A stretch of DNA of 64,000 bases from Sphingomonadales bacterium 39-57-19 (GTDB lineage: Bacteria; Pseudomonadota; Alphaproteobacteria; Sphingomonadales; Sphingomonadaceae). Below are positions 42,368 through 51,640 of the stretch, piece by piece. A program made the translations under genes and the position numbers. The notes beneath the pieces were generated by a model. It made no database searches and was not told the origin of the DNA. It saw only the letters and a list, made by a program, of their open reading frames with translations. Within the stretch, counting starts at the first letter, position 1, and each line of letters opens with the position of its first letter. The stretch covers positions 1 to 64,000 of the forward strand of contig NCJG01000007.1 of the NCBI GenBank assembly GCA_002282385.1, read 5' to 3'.

Positions 42368-45208
42368 ATGACTGACCCTATCGACTATCGCGACACCGTT
42401 TTCCTGCCGAAAACAGATTTCCCTATGAAGGCCGGCCTTCCGCAGAAGGAGCCGGGCATTCTCGCGCGTTGGCAGGCGCAGGATTTTTATGCGGAGCTGC
42501 GCAATCGCCGTCGCGGGCGTGAGAAGTTCATTCTGCATGACGGCCCGCCTTATGCGAATGGCGACATGCATATCGGCCATGCGCTGAACCACATTCTGAA
42601 GGACATGGTCGTCCGCACGCAGACATTGTTGGGCAAAGACGCGCCTTATGTGCCCGGTTGGGATTGCCACGGCCTGCCCATCGAGTGGAAGGTCGAAGAG
42701 CAATATCGCAAGAAAAAGCTCAACAAGGACGAGGTTCCCGCCGTTGAGTTCCGCGCCGAATGCCGCGCTTATGCGCAGCATTGGGTCGACACGCAGCGCG
42801 AACAATTGAAGCGGCTGGGCATCAATGCTGATTGGGACAATCCCTATCTGACGATGGATTTTCAGGCCGAGGCGACCATTGTTTCGGAGCTGTTGAAGTT
42901 CGCCGAAAGCGGCCAGCTGTATCGCGGTGCAAAGCCCGTCATGTGGTCGCCGGTGGAAAAGACCGCCTTGGCCGAAGCTGAAGTCGAATATGAGGACATC
43001 GTATCGACGCAGATCGATGTGGCGTTTGAGATCGTGGAATCGCCGATTGCCGAACTCGTTGGCGCGCATGCGGTGATCTGGACAACGACGCCTTGGACGA
43101 TTCCGGTGAACCAAGCTTTGGCTTACGGCCCTGAAGTTAGCTATTGGCTAGTCACGGTAAATGGTTCCAAAAAATGTCTGGTTGCAGAAGCTTTGGTCGA
43201 TGACTTGGCCAAACGTCTCGGTGATGGTGTGAGCCTGATCGATGTCACTTGGCGCGGCAAAGGCTCCGACCTAGCCGGAACCATGGTCCTTCACCCGATG
43301 CACGAACTGGGCGGTTTCTTTGCTAAGCCGCGTCCGATGCTTGCAGGCGATTTCGTCACCACCGATAGCGGCACCGGCCTTGTCCATATGGCGCCCGACC
43401 ATGGCGAGGATGACTTTGACCTGTGCAAGGCGAACGGCATTGAACCGGTCTTCGCGGTTGAAGGCGACGGCAAATATCGCGCCGATTGGCTCTGGCTCGG
43501 CGGCGAGGGCAGCGTGATCAACCCCAAATTCAACGCGCCCGATGGCCCCATCTGCGCTGCGTTGCACGCGGCTGGCGGATTGCTCGCGGCATCGGCGGAT
43601 TATAAGCACAGCTATCCGCACAGCTGGCGGTCAAAGGCGAAAGTCATCTATCGCTGCACCCCGCAATGGTTCGTGCCGATGGATAAGCCACTCGATCTAA
43701 ACCGTAGTGCTGAGCTTGTCGAAGCACGCGTATCGGACGAGAGCCGCCCTTCGACAGGCTCAGGGCTTCGGTCTTTGAGAGAAACCGCAATGACCGCGAT
43801 TTCGGAAACCCGCTGGGTTCCGGAAAAGGGCCAGAACCGCATTACCGCCATGGTCGAAGGCCGCCCCGATTGGGTGCTGTCTCGCCAGCGCGCATGGGGC
43901 GTGCCGATCACGCTTTTTGTGGATCGTAAGTCCGGCCAATATCTCTGCGACGCGGGCGTGAACGCACGCATCATCGCGGGCATTCGCGAAAATGGCGTCG
44001 ATGGCTGGAGCGACGAACGCGCGCAGGAATATCTGGGCAGCGACTATGCGCTTGCCGATTATGAACGCGTCACCGACATTTTGGACGTCTGGTTTGATTC
44101 CGGCTGCACGCATGCTTTCGTCCTTGAAAGCGGACGTTGGCCCGACCTGCAATGGCCAGCGGACCTTTACCTCGAAGGCAGCGACCAGCATCGTGGCTGG
44201 TTTCAGTCCAGCCTGTTGCAAAGCTGCGGCACGCGGGGCCGTGCGCCGTATAACGCGGTGCTGACCCACGGCTTTACGATGGATCAAAAGGGCATGAAAA
44301 TGTCCAAGTCGCTGGGCAATACGATCAACCCGCTCGACCTGATGCGCGACAGCGGCGCGGATATCTTGCGGCTATGGGCGTTGACCGTGGACTTCACCGA
44401 AGACCACCGGATCGGCAAAGAAATCCTGCAGGGCGTTTCCGACCAATATCGCAAATTGCGCAACACCTTCCGCTATCTGCTCGGCGCGCTCGACGGCTTT
44501 TCGGACGCGGAAAAGGTTGCGGTCGCCGATATGCCCGAGCTGGAGCGTTATATGCTCCATCTGCTCGCGGATATGGACGCGAAGTTGAAGACGGCGGTCA
44601 ATGATTTTGACTTCAACACTTATGTCCGGTTGCTGACCGAGTTTTGCAACGAAGACCTGTCGGCATTCTTCTTCGATATCCGCAAAGATTGCCTCTATTG
44701 CGACGTCGGCGCCAATGCTCCCTTTGGCTCTCCCAAGCGGATGGCGTATCGCACGGTGCTCGACATTTTGTTCCACGCCCTCGTGCGCTATGCCGCGCCT
44801 GTGCTGGTCTTCACCAGCGAAGAGGTGTGGCAGACACGGTTCCCCGATGCCGACAGCGTGCATTTTTCGGATTGGCCGGAGGTTCCCGCCGCCCTTGACG
44901 GGGCCTTGGCTGAAAAATGGTCGAGCATCCGTGCGGCGCGTATGGTCGCAACCGAACAAATCGAACCCATGCGCCGTGAGAAGATTGTCGGTTCCAGCCT
45001 TGAGGTGGAATATACTCACAGCGGAGTGTTCGGCGATGTAGATCTTGCCGAAATATTCATCGTCTCGGCTGTCCATCACGGCGATAGCGCTGGCGCAGTC
45101 AAAACGACCAACCACAAATGCGGCCGTTGCTGGCGGCATCTGCCCGAGGTTGTCGACGATGGCGCGTTGTGCGACAGATGCGATACTGTTGTGAACGGAA
45201 ACGCATGA
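42368..45208 (+). CDS. ileS: Isoleucyl-tRNA synthetase (with repeat-derived insertion)
   Basis: A 946-residue class I aminoacyl-tRNA synthetase that charges tRNA-Ile. It has the HIGH motif (ANGDMHIGHALNH, near residue 68), an editing domain with WTTTPWTIPVNQALA, the KMSKS motif (GMKMSKSLGN, near 643), and a C-terminal zinc finger (CGRCW...CDRC). About residues 445-470 (DLNRSAELVEARVSDESRPS) are encoded by a palindromic repeat and replace the short linker normally found between FVPMDKPL and LRETAMTAI. The frame is kept, so the enzyme is probably functional with a surface loop added. Its stop overlaps lspA (ATGA). Confidence 0.95.
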   Translation: MTDPIDYRDTVFLPKTDFPMKAGLPQKEPGILARWQAQDFYAELRNRRRGREKFILHDGPPYANGDMHIGHALNHILKDMVVRTQTLLGKDAPYVPGWDCHGLPIEWKVEEQYRKKKLNKDEVPAVEFRAECRAYAQHWVDTQREQLKRLGINADWDNPYLTMDFQAEATIVSELLKFAESGQLYRGAKPVMWSPVEKTALAEAEVEYEDIVSTQIDVAFEIVESPIAELVGAHAVIWTTTPWTIPVNQALAYGPEVSYWLVTVNGSKKCLVAEALVDDLAKRLGDGVSLIDVTWRGKGSDLAGTMVLHPMHELGGFFAKPRPMLAGDFVTTDSGTGLVHMAPDHGEDDFDLCKANGIEPVFAVEGDGKYRADWLWLGGEGSVINPKFNAPDGPICAALHAAGGLLAASADYKHSYPHSWRSKAKVIYRCTPQWFVPMDKPLDLNRSAELVEARVSDESRPSTGSGLRSLRETAMTAISETRWVPEKGQNRITAMVEGRPDWVLSRQRAWGVPITLFVDRKSGQYLCDAGVNARIIAGIRENGVDGWSDERAQEYLGSDYALADYERVTDILDVWFDSGCTHAFVLESGRWPDLQWPADLYLEGSDQHRGWFQSSLLQSCGTRGRAPYNAVLTHGFTMDQKGMKMSKSLGNTINPLDLMRDSGADILRLWALTVDFTEDHRIGKEILQGVSDQYRKLRNTFRYLLGALDGFSDAEKVAVADMPELERYMLHLLADMDAKLKTAVNDFDFNTYVRLLTEFCNEDLSAFFFDIRKDCLYCDVGANAPFGSPKRMAYRTVLDILFHALVRYAAPVLVFTSEEVWQTRFPDADSVHFSDWPEVPAALDGALAEKWSSIRAARMVATEQIEPMRREKIVGSSLEVEYTHSGVFGDVDLAEIFIVSAVHHGDSAGAVKTTNHKCGRCWRHLPEVVDDGALCDRCDTVVNGNA
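43702..43771. repeat. Palindromic repeat inserted in frame within ileS
   Basis: Two 23-bp arms (43702-43724 and 43749-43771) are imperfect inverted repeats, with 19 of 23 positions matching, around a 24-bp centre. The arms share CCGTAG, CTGAGC and TCGAAG with the intergenic element at 41075-41189. The element adds no stop codon and keeps the ileS frame, giving the peptide NRSAELVEA...RPSTGSG. Confidence 0.85.
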
Positions 45209-45753
45209 ACCCCAATTCCAAATTCCGCCTTCAGGGCATCATGCTGGCAAGCCTTGTGTTCATCGCGGACCAGATCGTGAAATATGCGATGCTTGGCCCG
45301 CTTCAGCTGAAAAGCCGCGGTGTCATTCACATCATTTCGTTCTTCGACCTGCGCTATGCCGAAAATCGCGGCGTTTCGATGAGCTTTCTGACGGCGGATA
45401 GCGATAGCGAACGCTGGGCATTGGTGGCGCTGACGGCGGTTATTGCCGCGGGTGTTGCCGTCTGGATGTGGCGTGAGAAACTGCGCGGTGATGTGCTGGC
45501 CTTGTCGCTCGTTTTGGGCGGCGCGCTTGGCAATATCGTGGACCGCGTGCGCTATGGCTATGTCGTCGATTATGCCGATTTGCACTTTGGCGCATTCCGG
45601 CCCTTTTACATATTCAACCTTGCCGATGCCTGCATCAGCATTGGCGTGCTGATATTGCTTGCCCGCGCCTTCCTGATAAGCGACAAGCAAGCGGTACGCG
45701 GGACTGACGTTCAGCAACCCGAAAGCAGCGCTGACATAGTGGAGAAATCATGA
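45205..45753 (+). CDS. lspA: Lipoprotein signal peptidase
   Basis: A 182-residue inner-membrane aspartic protease (signal peptidase II) that cleaves prolipoprotein signal peptides. Catalytic Asp residues are visible in GGALGNIVDRVRYGYVVDY and YIFNLADACISIG. Four membrane helices are expected. The start at 45205 overlaps the ileS stop (ATGA), so the longer upstream frame is rejected. Two lipoproteins follow directly. Confidence 0.96.
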   Translation: MNPNSKFRLQGIMLASLVFIADQIVKYAMLGPLQLKSRGVIHIISFFDLRYAENRGVSMSFLTADSDSERWALVALTAVIAAGVAVWMWREKLRGDVLALSLVLGGALGNIVDRVRYGYVVDYADLHFGAFRPFYIFNLADACISIGVLILLARAFLISDKQAVRGTDVQQPESSADIVEKS

Positions 45754-46013
45754 AGCGGATCAATATGTTTGCGGCGGCGTCAGTTGCTTTTCTCGCGCTT
45801 TCGGGCTGCGGCACCACCAGCGTGTTTGACCGTGACCGGCCAGATGAATTTGCCGTAAGCCGGTCAAAGCCGCTTCAGGTTCCGGCCGAATTTGCTTTGC
45901 CCGCGCCGACACCCGATGCGCCGCGCCCGCAAGATAGCGATACGAAGCAACAGGTTTTGGACGCTATGTTCGGCGGCGCTGTACCTGCGCCCCGTCCGCA
46001 GTCTGCCCAGTAA
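45750..46013 (+). CDS. DUF3035-type small lipoprotein (copy 1)
   Basis: An 87-residue lipoprotein (lipobox LALSGC). After a short linker it carries the DUF3035-like pattern SRSKPLQVPAEFALPAP and QQVLDAMFGG. It overlaps lspA by four bases and precedes a paralogue of the same pattern. DUF3035 proteins are small, probably outer-membrane lipoproteins found after lspA in alphaproteobacteria. Function is unknown. Confidence 0.85.
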   Translation: MKRINMFAAASVAFLALSGCGTTSVFDRDRPDEFAVSRSKPLQVPAEFALPAPTPDAPRPQDSDTKQQVLDAMFGGAVPAPRPQSAQ

Positions 46014-46025
46014 ATGGATACGCAC

Positions 46026-46418
46026 ATGAAAACGAAATCAGCCCTAATCGCTATGGCGATCGCGACCCTGCCAATATTGGCGGGTTGTTCCTCGGTGGGC
46101 GATGAAGCGCCAACGGCTGGCCGCGCTGCGCCTTTGGTCGTTCCACCCGATTTCGCGCTGGAGCCAACCGCGGCAACGGCAATCCGTCCGGCCGATGGTG
46201 GTCAGGAACAGGTTTTGGACGCTTTGTTTGGCGGCACTGCGCCGCGTTCCGCCGCTGAACGCGCGATCTCAACGACTTCGGGCAATGCCGAAATGGGTAT
46301 TCGTTCTTCGGTCGGTGACCCGCAGACCAACACGGTCAACAAGGGCAGCATCACCCGGGACATCATCGCCGCGCCCGAAGGCGACGGCCAAACCGCGCAG
46401 GCCGTTATTCCGGGCTGA
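46026..46418 (+). CDS. DUF3035-type small lipoprotein (copy 2)
   Basis: A 130-residue lipoprotein (lipobox ILAGC) with the same blocks as its upstream neighbour: PLVVPPDFALEPTA and QEQVLDALFGG. A C-terminal extension (GIRSSVGDPQTNTVNKGSIT) is not present in copy 1. The pair probably arose by tandem duplication. The ATG at 46026 begins the signal peptide; an ATG at 46014 adds four residues. Confidence 0.83.
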   Translation: MKTKSALIAMAIATLPILAGCSSVGDEAPTAGRAAPLVVPPDFALEPTAATAIRPADGGQEQVLDALFGGTAPRSAAERAISTTSGNAEMGIRSSVGDPQTNTVNKGSITRDIIAAPEGDGQTAQAVIPG

Positions 46419-46439
46419 GTTTTGAGAGCGCAGCGCGGG

Positions 46440-48371
46440 TTAAGCGCTGGCGCTCGCTTCCTCCACGCCGGCGCTGTTGTGGCGCAGCGCCTTCAGCACT
46501 GTTTCGACGATCTGCGGGGCATTCAGCCCTGCTTCGTCATATTGCTTTTGCGGGCTGTCATGTTCCTGGAACATGTCGGGCAAGCGCATCGTGCGGATTT
46601 TTAGACCGGCGTCCATCAGGCCAGCGTCGCTGGCCAGCGTGAGCACATGCGCGCCAAGGCCGCCAACCGATGCCTCTTCGACCGTCACAACAACCTCATG
46701 CGTGGCGATCAGGTGGCGGATCATTTTTTCGTCAAGCGGCTTTGCAAAGCGCAAGTCGGCGACGGTGGTGCTCAGGCCCTTGGCATCGAGCGTCTCTGCC
46801 GCCTTCATCGCTTCGGCCAAACGGGTGCCGAGTGAGAGAATCGCAACCTTCTTGCCTTCGCGCATGATCCGGCCTTTGCCGATTTCCAACTGCTGCGGCA
46901 CGTCGGGCATCGCAACGCCCGTGCCATTGCCGCGCGGGTAACGGAACGCGATCGGGCCGCTGTCGTGCAGGACGGCGGTATAGGTCATGTGGACCAGTTC
47001 AGCCTCATCAGCTGGTGACATGACGACCATATTGGGCAGGGTCGCCAAATAGGTAATGTCGAACGAACCTGCATGCGTGCTGCCATCGGCGCCGACGAGG
47101 CCAGCGCGGTCAATGGCGAAGCGCACAGGCAGATTCTGGATCGCGACGTCGTGCACGACCTGGTCATAGGCGCGTTGCAGGAAAGTGGAGTAAATCGCGC
47201 AGAAGGGACGCATCCCCTGTGCCGCAAGGCCAGCCGCAAAGGTGACGGCATGTTGTTCAGCAATACCGACATCGAACGAGCGTTCGGGGTGCGCGGCAGA
47301 GAATTTGTCCACGCCGGTGCCGCCCGGCATTGCGGCAGTTATCGCGCAAATCTTGGGATCGGTTTCGGCGAGCTTGGCCAGCGTTTCACCGAACACGTTT
47401 TGATAAGCGGGCGGACCGCCACCGGGGCCCTTGTCTTGTTTGCCCGTGATAACGTCGAATTTGACGACGCCATGATATTTGTCAGCCGACGCTTCGGCAG
47501 GGGCGTAACCTTTGCCCTTTTGCGTAACGACATGGATCAGCACGGGGCCTTCGGCATTGTCGCGGACATTTTCGAGGACGGGGATGAGCTGGTCGAGATT
47601 ATGGCCGTCGATGGGGCCGACATAATAAAAGCCGAGTTCTTCGAACAAGGTGCCGCCCATGGCCATGCCGCGCGCGAATTCTTCCGCCTTTGACGCAGCC
47701 GAATAGATGCGGCGCGATAGCTTTTTGGCGACTTTGCTCGCGAGGCTGCGCAGGCCGAGATATTCGCTGGAGGACACCAGACGCGACAAATAGGCCGACA
47801 GACCACCAACGGGCGGCGCGATCGACATGTCATTGTCATTCAGTATGACGACCAAACGGTTGCCCGCGGCTTGGGCGTTGTTCATCGCCTCATAAGCCAT
47901 GCCGGCCGACATTGAACCATCACCGATAACGGCAATGGCCTTGCCCGGCTTGCCCGCAATCTTGTTGGCGACCGCAAAACCCAAGGCGGCAGAAATAGAG
48001 GTGGAGCTATGTGCCGCGCCGAATGGATCATATTCGCTTTCGCTGCGCTTGGTGAAGCCCGAAAGCCCCCCGCCTGTGCGCAAGGTGCGAATGCGGTCGC
48101 GGCGACCCGTCAAGATCTTGTGCGGATAGCATTGGTGGCCAACGTCCCAGACCAAACGGTCATCAGGCGTGTTGAAGACATAATGGATCGCGGTCGTCAG
48201 TTCGACGACACCCAAGCCCGCGCCCAAATGGCCGCCGGTTACCGAAACTGCAGATATGGTTTCAGCGCGCAATTCATCCGCGAGCTGGCGAAGCTGCGAC
48301 GCGGCAAGATTGCGAAGGTCCGAGGGCACTTTAACCGTGTCGAGTAACGGCGTGTCTGGGGAATGTGTCAT
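46440..48371 (-). CDS. dxs: 1-deoxy-D-xylulose-5-phosphate synthase
   Basis: A 643-residue thiamine diphosphate enzyme that condenses pyruvate and glyceraldehyde 3-phosphate, the first step of the MEP isoprenoid pathway. The N-terminal THDP domain has [15 protein letters not shown] and [17 protein letters not shown]. The transketolase-like middle domain has [17 protein letters not shown] and SFDITYL, and the C-terminal domain ends normally. It is convergent with the lipoprotein pair. Confidence 0.97.
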   Translation of the reverse strand: MTHSPDTPLLDTVKVPSDLRNLAASQLRQLADELRAETISAVSVTGGHLGAGLGVVELTTAIHYVFNTPDDRLVWDVGHQCYPHKILTGRRDRIRTLRTGGGLSGFTKRSESEYDPFGAAHSSTSISAALGFAVANKIAGKPGKAIAVIGDGSMSAGMAYEAMNNAQAAGNRLVVILNDNDMSIAPPVGGLSAYLSRLVSSSEYLGLRSLASKVAKKLSRRIYSAASKAEEFARGMAMGGTLFEELGFYYVGPIDGHNLDQLIPVLENVRDNAEGPVLIHVVTQKGKGYAPAEASADKYHGVVKFDVITGKQDKGPGGGPPAYQNVFGETLAKLAETDPKICAITAAMPGGTGVDKFSAAHPERSFDVGIAEQHAVTFAAGLAAQGMRPFCAIYSTFLQRAYDQVVHDVAIQNLPVRFAIDRAGLVGADGSTHAGSFDITYLATLPNMVVMSPADEAELVHMTYTAVLHDSGPIAFRYPRGNGTGVAMPDVPQQLEIGKGRIMREGKKVAILSLGTRLAEAMKAAETLDAKGLSTTVADLRFAKPLDEKMIRHLIATHEVVVTVEEASVGGLGAHVLTLASDAGLMDAGLKIRTMRLPDMFQEHDSPQKQYDEAGLNAPQIVETVLKALRHNSAGVEEASASA

Positions 48372-48425
48372 GTTGTGAGCTTAGCCACCTTTTATCGGGC
48401 TGTCGAACGGGTAATTGCGCCAGCG

Positions 48426-48884
48426 CTACCCGCAATCGGCGCATTTTCCGCGGACTTCGATGACGGGGCGAACCTCGGCAAAACCGGCATGTTCGGCCGC
48501 TGCGCGAACGTTCATGGTCAGCGTGTCGTCATCAATATGCGTGGCGGTGCCGCAGCTGTCGCAGATCAGGAAAATGCAATCATGCAAACATCCGGGATGC
48601 GAGTTGGCGAGATATGCGTTCGCGCTTTCAACGCGGCGCGCAAGGTTGGTGGTCACGAACAGATCGAGTATCCGGTACACGCTGTTGGGTGCAACGCGCT
48701 TGCCGCGTTTTTGCGAAACCAGATCAGCGATATCATAAGCCGATGCGGGTTTTTCAAATGTGGCGAGCACCGCGAAGATATCCGCGCGCATATCGGTCCA
48801 CTGCTCTCCGGCCTCGACCAAAGCCGATTCGGCGGCATGGGCAAGCGATGCGCCTGCATGCTCGTGATGATGATGAACTGCCAT
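48426..48884 (-). CDS. zur: Fur-family transcriptional regulator, probable zinc regulator Zur
   Basis: A 152-residue Fur-family repressor with an unusual His-rich N-terminus (MAVHHHHEHAG). The winged helix includes RVAPNSVYRILDLFV. The C-terminal dimerisation domain has two CxxC pairs (ICDSCGT and GKCADCG), which form the structural zinc site, and ATHIDDD in between. The Cys spacing and the lack of an H-H-D-H iron motif favour Zur over Fur. The neighbouring merC-type transporter and a candidate operator beyond it support a metal-control role. Confidence 0.78.
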   Translation of the reverse strand: MAVHHHHEHAGASLAHAAESALVEAGEQWTDMRADIFAVLATFEKPASAYDIADLVSQKRGKRVAPNSVYRILDLFVTTNLARRVESANAYLANSHPGCLHDCIFLICDSCGTATHIDDDTLTMNVRAAAEHAGFAEVRPVIEVRGKCADCG

Positions 48885-48926
48885 ATTGATAATGTAGGCT
48901 TTGACAGCCAGTCGGTCAATTGCCCG

Positions 48927-49292
48927 TCAGGCAGATGCGCGGTGGTTCAGAAAATGTCCTAGCGCGAGGCAGATGACGCCAAGGACGGTCCAGACGATCT
49001 CCATCAATCCATGTGGCAGCGTTAATGCGCCCGCCATCATGCCGATGCCTGCTGCGCCAACGATTGCTGGCGTAAACAGTCCGTGATCCCAAAAGCCCTT
49101 ACCAAGCGCCAGCACGCCGAAGAGAATGGCCAGAAACAGGCCGGTTTCATGAATGACCGAGTTGAGCAAAAAACCGCTCGCCGATGCCAGAAAGGCCAGC
49201 AAAAGCGTGGTGACAAGGCAATGCACAAGGCACAGGCCGGCAATGCTTAAGCCAAGCCCGTCCCACCGCCATTTTTTCCATGCCTGCGTCAT
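48927..49292 (-). CDS. MerC-domain membrane protein
   Basis: A 121-residue four-helix membrane protein of the MerC family. A cysteine in AGLCLVHCLVT lies in the first helix, where MerC binds mercury with a Cys pair; here the C-x4-C arrangement is C-L-V-H-C. The following helices (LAILFGVLALGKGFWDH, ALTLPHGLMEIVWTVLGVICL) match the family. It is upstream of the Zur-like gene, with 42 bp between, and in the same orientation. In metal-regulated loci such proteins may carry zinc, but the substrate is not known. Confidence 0.82.
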   Translation of the reverse strand: MTQAWKKWRWDGLGLSIAGLCLVHCLVTTLLLAFLASASGFLLNSVIHETGLFLAILFGVLALGKGFWDHGLFTPAIVGAAGIGMMAGALTLPHGLMEIVWTVLGVICLALGHFLNHRASA

Positions 49293-49316
49293 TGCGGTCG
49301 CACTACACCGATTCGT

Positions 49317-49334
49317 TAGACGTTACAACATTAC
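49317..49334. promoter_or_regulatory. Candidate Zur-type operator
   Basis: TAGACGTTACAACATTAC, upstream of merC, has a right half AACATTAC identical to the half-site of alphaproteobacterial Zur consensus operators (GTAATGTAATAACATTAC). The left half is degenerate. It lies 25 nt upstream of the merC ATG and 85 nt upstream of ctaA. Confidence 0.4.
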
Positions 49335-49418
49335 ATCACACAAATTGCAGCCATCATGACCATTTTTGCAACCTCTGTTCGCTTGCAGCTTGCTGAAATC
49401 AGGGGCATATCGCGGCTC

Positions 49419-50477
49419 ATGAACAAAGCTCTGCATTCTTACGTCCCAGCCAATCCGCGCCCATCGCGCCCTCAGGCGCTGATTACATGGCTTATGAGCG
49501 TGGCGGTTCTCGTCTTCGCGATGGTGGTTGTGGGCGGCATCACGCGTCTGACCGAATCGGGCCTGTCGATCACCGAATGGAAACCCATCACGGGCACCTT
49601 ACCTCCGTTGAACGAGGCCAGCTGGCTCTCCGAATTCGAAAAGTACAAACAGATCCCCGAATATACCGAGATTAACGGCCCCGCCGGTATGACGCTGGTG
49701 GAGTTCAAATTCATCTATTTCTGGGAATGGGTGCACCGTTTGTTGGGACGGGTCATCGGAATGGCATTTGCGCTGCCGTTGGCGTGGTTCTGGATCAAGC
49801 AGGCGATCCCGAGCGGCTATAAGCCGCGTTTGCTTGCGTTGCTTGCGCTGGGCGGTCTGCAAGGGACCATTGGGTGGTGGATGGTGTCATCGGGCCTGTC
49901 TGCGCGCACTGATGTCAGCCATTACCGGCTTGCTGTCCATCTTTTGACCGCCCTCACCATCTTGGGTGGCCTTGTTTGGACCGCGCTTGATTTACACGCA
50001 CTGACGAAAAATCCATCGGCAAAGCCCGCGCGCATCACTGGCTTTACGGGCAGTATCTTGGCGATATTGTTTATCCAATTGCTCTTCGGTGCGTGGGTTG
50101 CCGGGCTGAATGCCGGATATGTCGCCAACACATGGCCATTGATGAACGACCGTTTCTATCCAGCTGGCGTTGATACCGCCAACGGCGCATTTTATGCTTT
50201 GGTAAATGACCCCTATCTCACCCATTTCGTCCACCGTTGGTGGGCGTGGGTCGCGGTGATTGCGCTGGTCCTGATGGCACGGCGGGTCAAGAAAGCGGGC
50301 GTTCGTGGGGCTTCTGCTGCTATCCATAGCGCGTTCGGCATCCAGATGCTGCTGGGCATTGCAACCGTGATGACGGGCGTCAACATCGTCCTTGCCGTTT
50401 CGCATCAGGCGGTCGGGGCCCTTTTGGTCGCGGCAACGGTCTGGGGCGCGCATGTCTTGGGGCGTGATACAGCCTAA
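49419..50477 (+). CDS. ctaA: Heme A synthase
   Basis: A 352-residue (or 373 with the ATG at 49356) inner-membrane enzyme of the CtaA/COX15 family. It oxidises the C8 methyl of heme O to make heme A for cytochrome oxidase. Characteristic blocks are GGITRLTESGLSITEWKPI, FWEWVHRLLGRVIGM, GLQGTIGWWMVSSGL, FIQLLFGAWVAGLNAG and HFVHRWWAW. Eight membrane helices and paired heme-ligand His residues fit the family. The internal start is preferred because the family normally begins a few residues before the first helix. Confidence 0.93.
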   Translation: MNKALHSYVPANPRPSRPQALITWLMSVAVLVFAMVVVGGITRLTESGLSITEWKPITGTLPPLNEASWLSEFEKYKQIPEYTEINGPAGMTLVEFKFIYFWEWVHRLLGRVIGMAFALPLAWFWIKQAIPSGYKPRLLALLALGGLQGTIGWWMVSSGLSARTDVSHYRLAVHLLTALTILGGLVWTALDLHALTKNPSAKPARITGFTGSILAILFIQLLFGAWVAGLNAGYVANTWPLMNDRFYPAGVDTANGAFYALVNDPYLTHFVHRWWAWVAVIALVLMARRVKKAGVRGASAAIHSAFGIQMLLGIATVMTGVNIVLAVSHQAVGALLVAATVWGAHVLGRDTA

Positions 50478-50620
50478 GCGCCGGAAGGTATTATTATACC
50501 CGTCGTAAAACCCTTGCTTTTGCTTGACTATTGGCCGGTTCATCGCCATTGGCACCGCTTCGCGCGCAGGATCCTTTGTGATTCTGTGCAACACTAAAAT
50601 TTCGAAAGGTGCGATTAGCG

Positions 50621-51084
50621 ATGAAAACGCTATCCAGAGTTACGAAATCGATCCGTCCACAGGACGTCGAGAAATCGTGGATCCTCATTGACGCAGAAGG
50701 TTTGGTTGTTGGCCGTGTTGCCAGCCTCGTGGTAAGACAAAGCCAAGCTACACCCCGCACGTTGATTGCGGCGACCATGTTGTCGTCATCAATGCGGACA
50801 AGGTGAAGTTCACCGGCAAGAAGTTGACCGACAAGGTTTACTATCGCCACACCGGTTACATCGGCGGGATCAAGGGCATCACTGCGGGTAAGGTACTTGA
50901 TAGCAAGTTCCCTGAGCGCGTCCTTGAAAAGGCCGTTGAGCGCATGGTTCCACGCGGTCCTTTGGGTCGTGCCCAAATGCGCGCGCTGCATCTGTATAAT
51001 GGTACCGAGCATCCGCATGCCGGCCAACAGCCAACGACGCTCGACGTCGCTTCCATGAACCGCAAGAACAAGGTGGGTGCATAA
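50621..51084 (+). pseudogene. rplM: 50S ribosomal protein L13, frameshifted by a small deletion
   Basis: Codons from the ATG at 50621 give the L13 N-terminus ([20 protein letters not shown] to GRVASLV). The rest of L13 is in the next frame from GGT at 50731 ([20 protein letters not shown] to MNRKNKVGA). Five residues of the usual VANILRGK segment are missing at the junction. A 16-nt deletion between two CGT triplets explains both the loss and the frameshift. With these residues restored the protein would be about 158 residues, the normal length. The downstream gene rpsI is intact. In E. coli L13 is essential, so a sequencing or assembly error must be excluded before concluding that the gene is dead. 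Confidence 0.88.
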
Positions 51085-51575
51085 TGTCTGAAACTGCAAA
51101 TTCGCTCGCTGATCTCGAAACCTTGGGCGCCGACGTTCAGGCACCAGCACAGATTGCTGCTGTCGTTCGCGAACAGGAAATTGATGCGCAAGGTCGCGCT
51201 TATGCAACTGGCCGTCGTAAGGACGCGGTTGCACGCGTTTGGTTGAAGCCAGGCACCGGCAAGATTGTCGTCAACGGCCGTGATCAGGAAGTTTACTTCG
51301 CACGTCCTTCGCTGCGTCTCGTCATCAACCAGCCGTTCGGTGTCACCGAGCGTACCGGCCAATATGACGTTATCGCAACCGTCAAGGGCGGTGGCCTTTC
51401 GGGTCAGGCTGGCGCGGTCAAGCATGGCATCGCTCAGGCACTGTCGAAATATGAGCCACTGCTGCGCAGCGCTGTGAAGTCGGAAGGCTTCCTGACCCGC
51501 GATAGCCGCGTTGTCGAACGTAAGAAATACGGCAAGGCCAAGGCGCGTAAGAGCTTCCAGTTCTCGAAGCGCTAA
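51084..51575 (+). CDS. rpsI: 30S ribosomal protein S9
   Basis: A 163-residue S9 with an acidic N-terminal extension of about 40 residues before the conserved core ([19 protein letters not shown]). It ends with the basic tail [19 protein letters not shown], whose terminal KR reaches the P-site tRNA. The start ATG overlaps the last base of the rplM stop codon (TAATG). The rplM-rpsI operon ends at a clear terminator. Confidence 0.97.
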   Translation: MSETANSLADLETLGADVQAPAQIAAVVREQEIDAQGRAYATGRRKDAVARVWLKPGTGKIVVNGRDQEVYFARPSLRLVINQPFGVTERTGQYDVIATVKGGGLSGQAGAVKHGIAQALSKYEPLLRSAVKSEGFLTRDSRVVERKKYGKAKARKSFQFSKR

Positions 51576-51605
51576 ACCGAACAGTCGGTTTTTCCGAACA
51601 AAATC

Positions 51606-51640
51606 AAGGGCTTGCGAGAAATCGCGAGCCCTTTTTTATT
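51606..51640 (+). terminator. Intrinsic terminator of rplM-rpsI
   Basis: AAGGGCT, a one-base bulge, GCGA, a GAAA-type loop, TCGC and GAGCCCTT form a stable stem followed by a run of six T. It lies 30 nt after the rpsI stop and within the 3' end of the convergent minus-strand gene. Confidence 0.9.

Noticed and set aside
41891..43114. 407-codon open frame on the minus strand across ribF and ileS
   Set aside because: It runs antisense to two well-supported genes and through the repeat region, has no recognisable domain, and reflects codon bias of the real genes.
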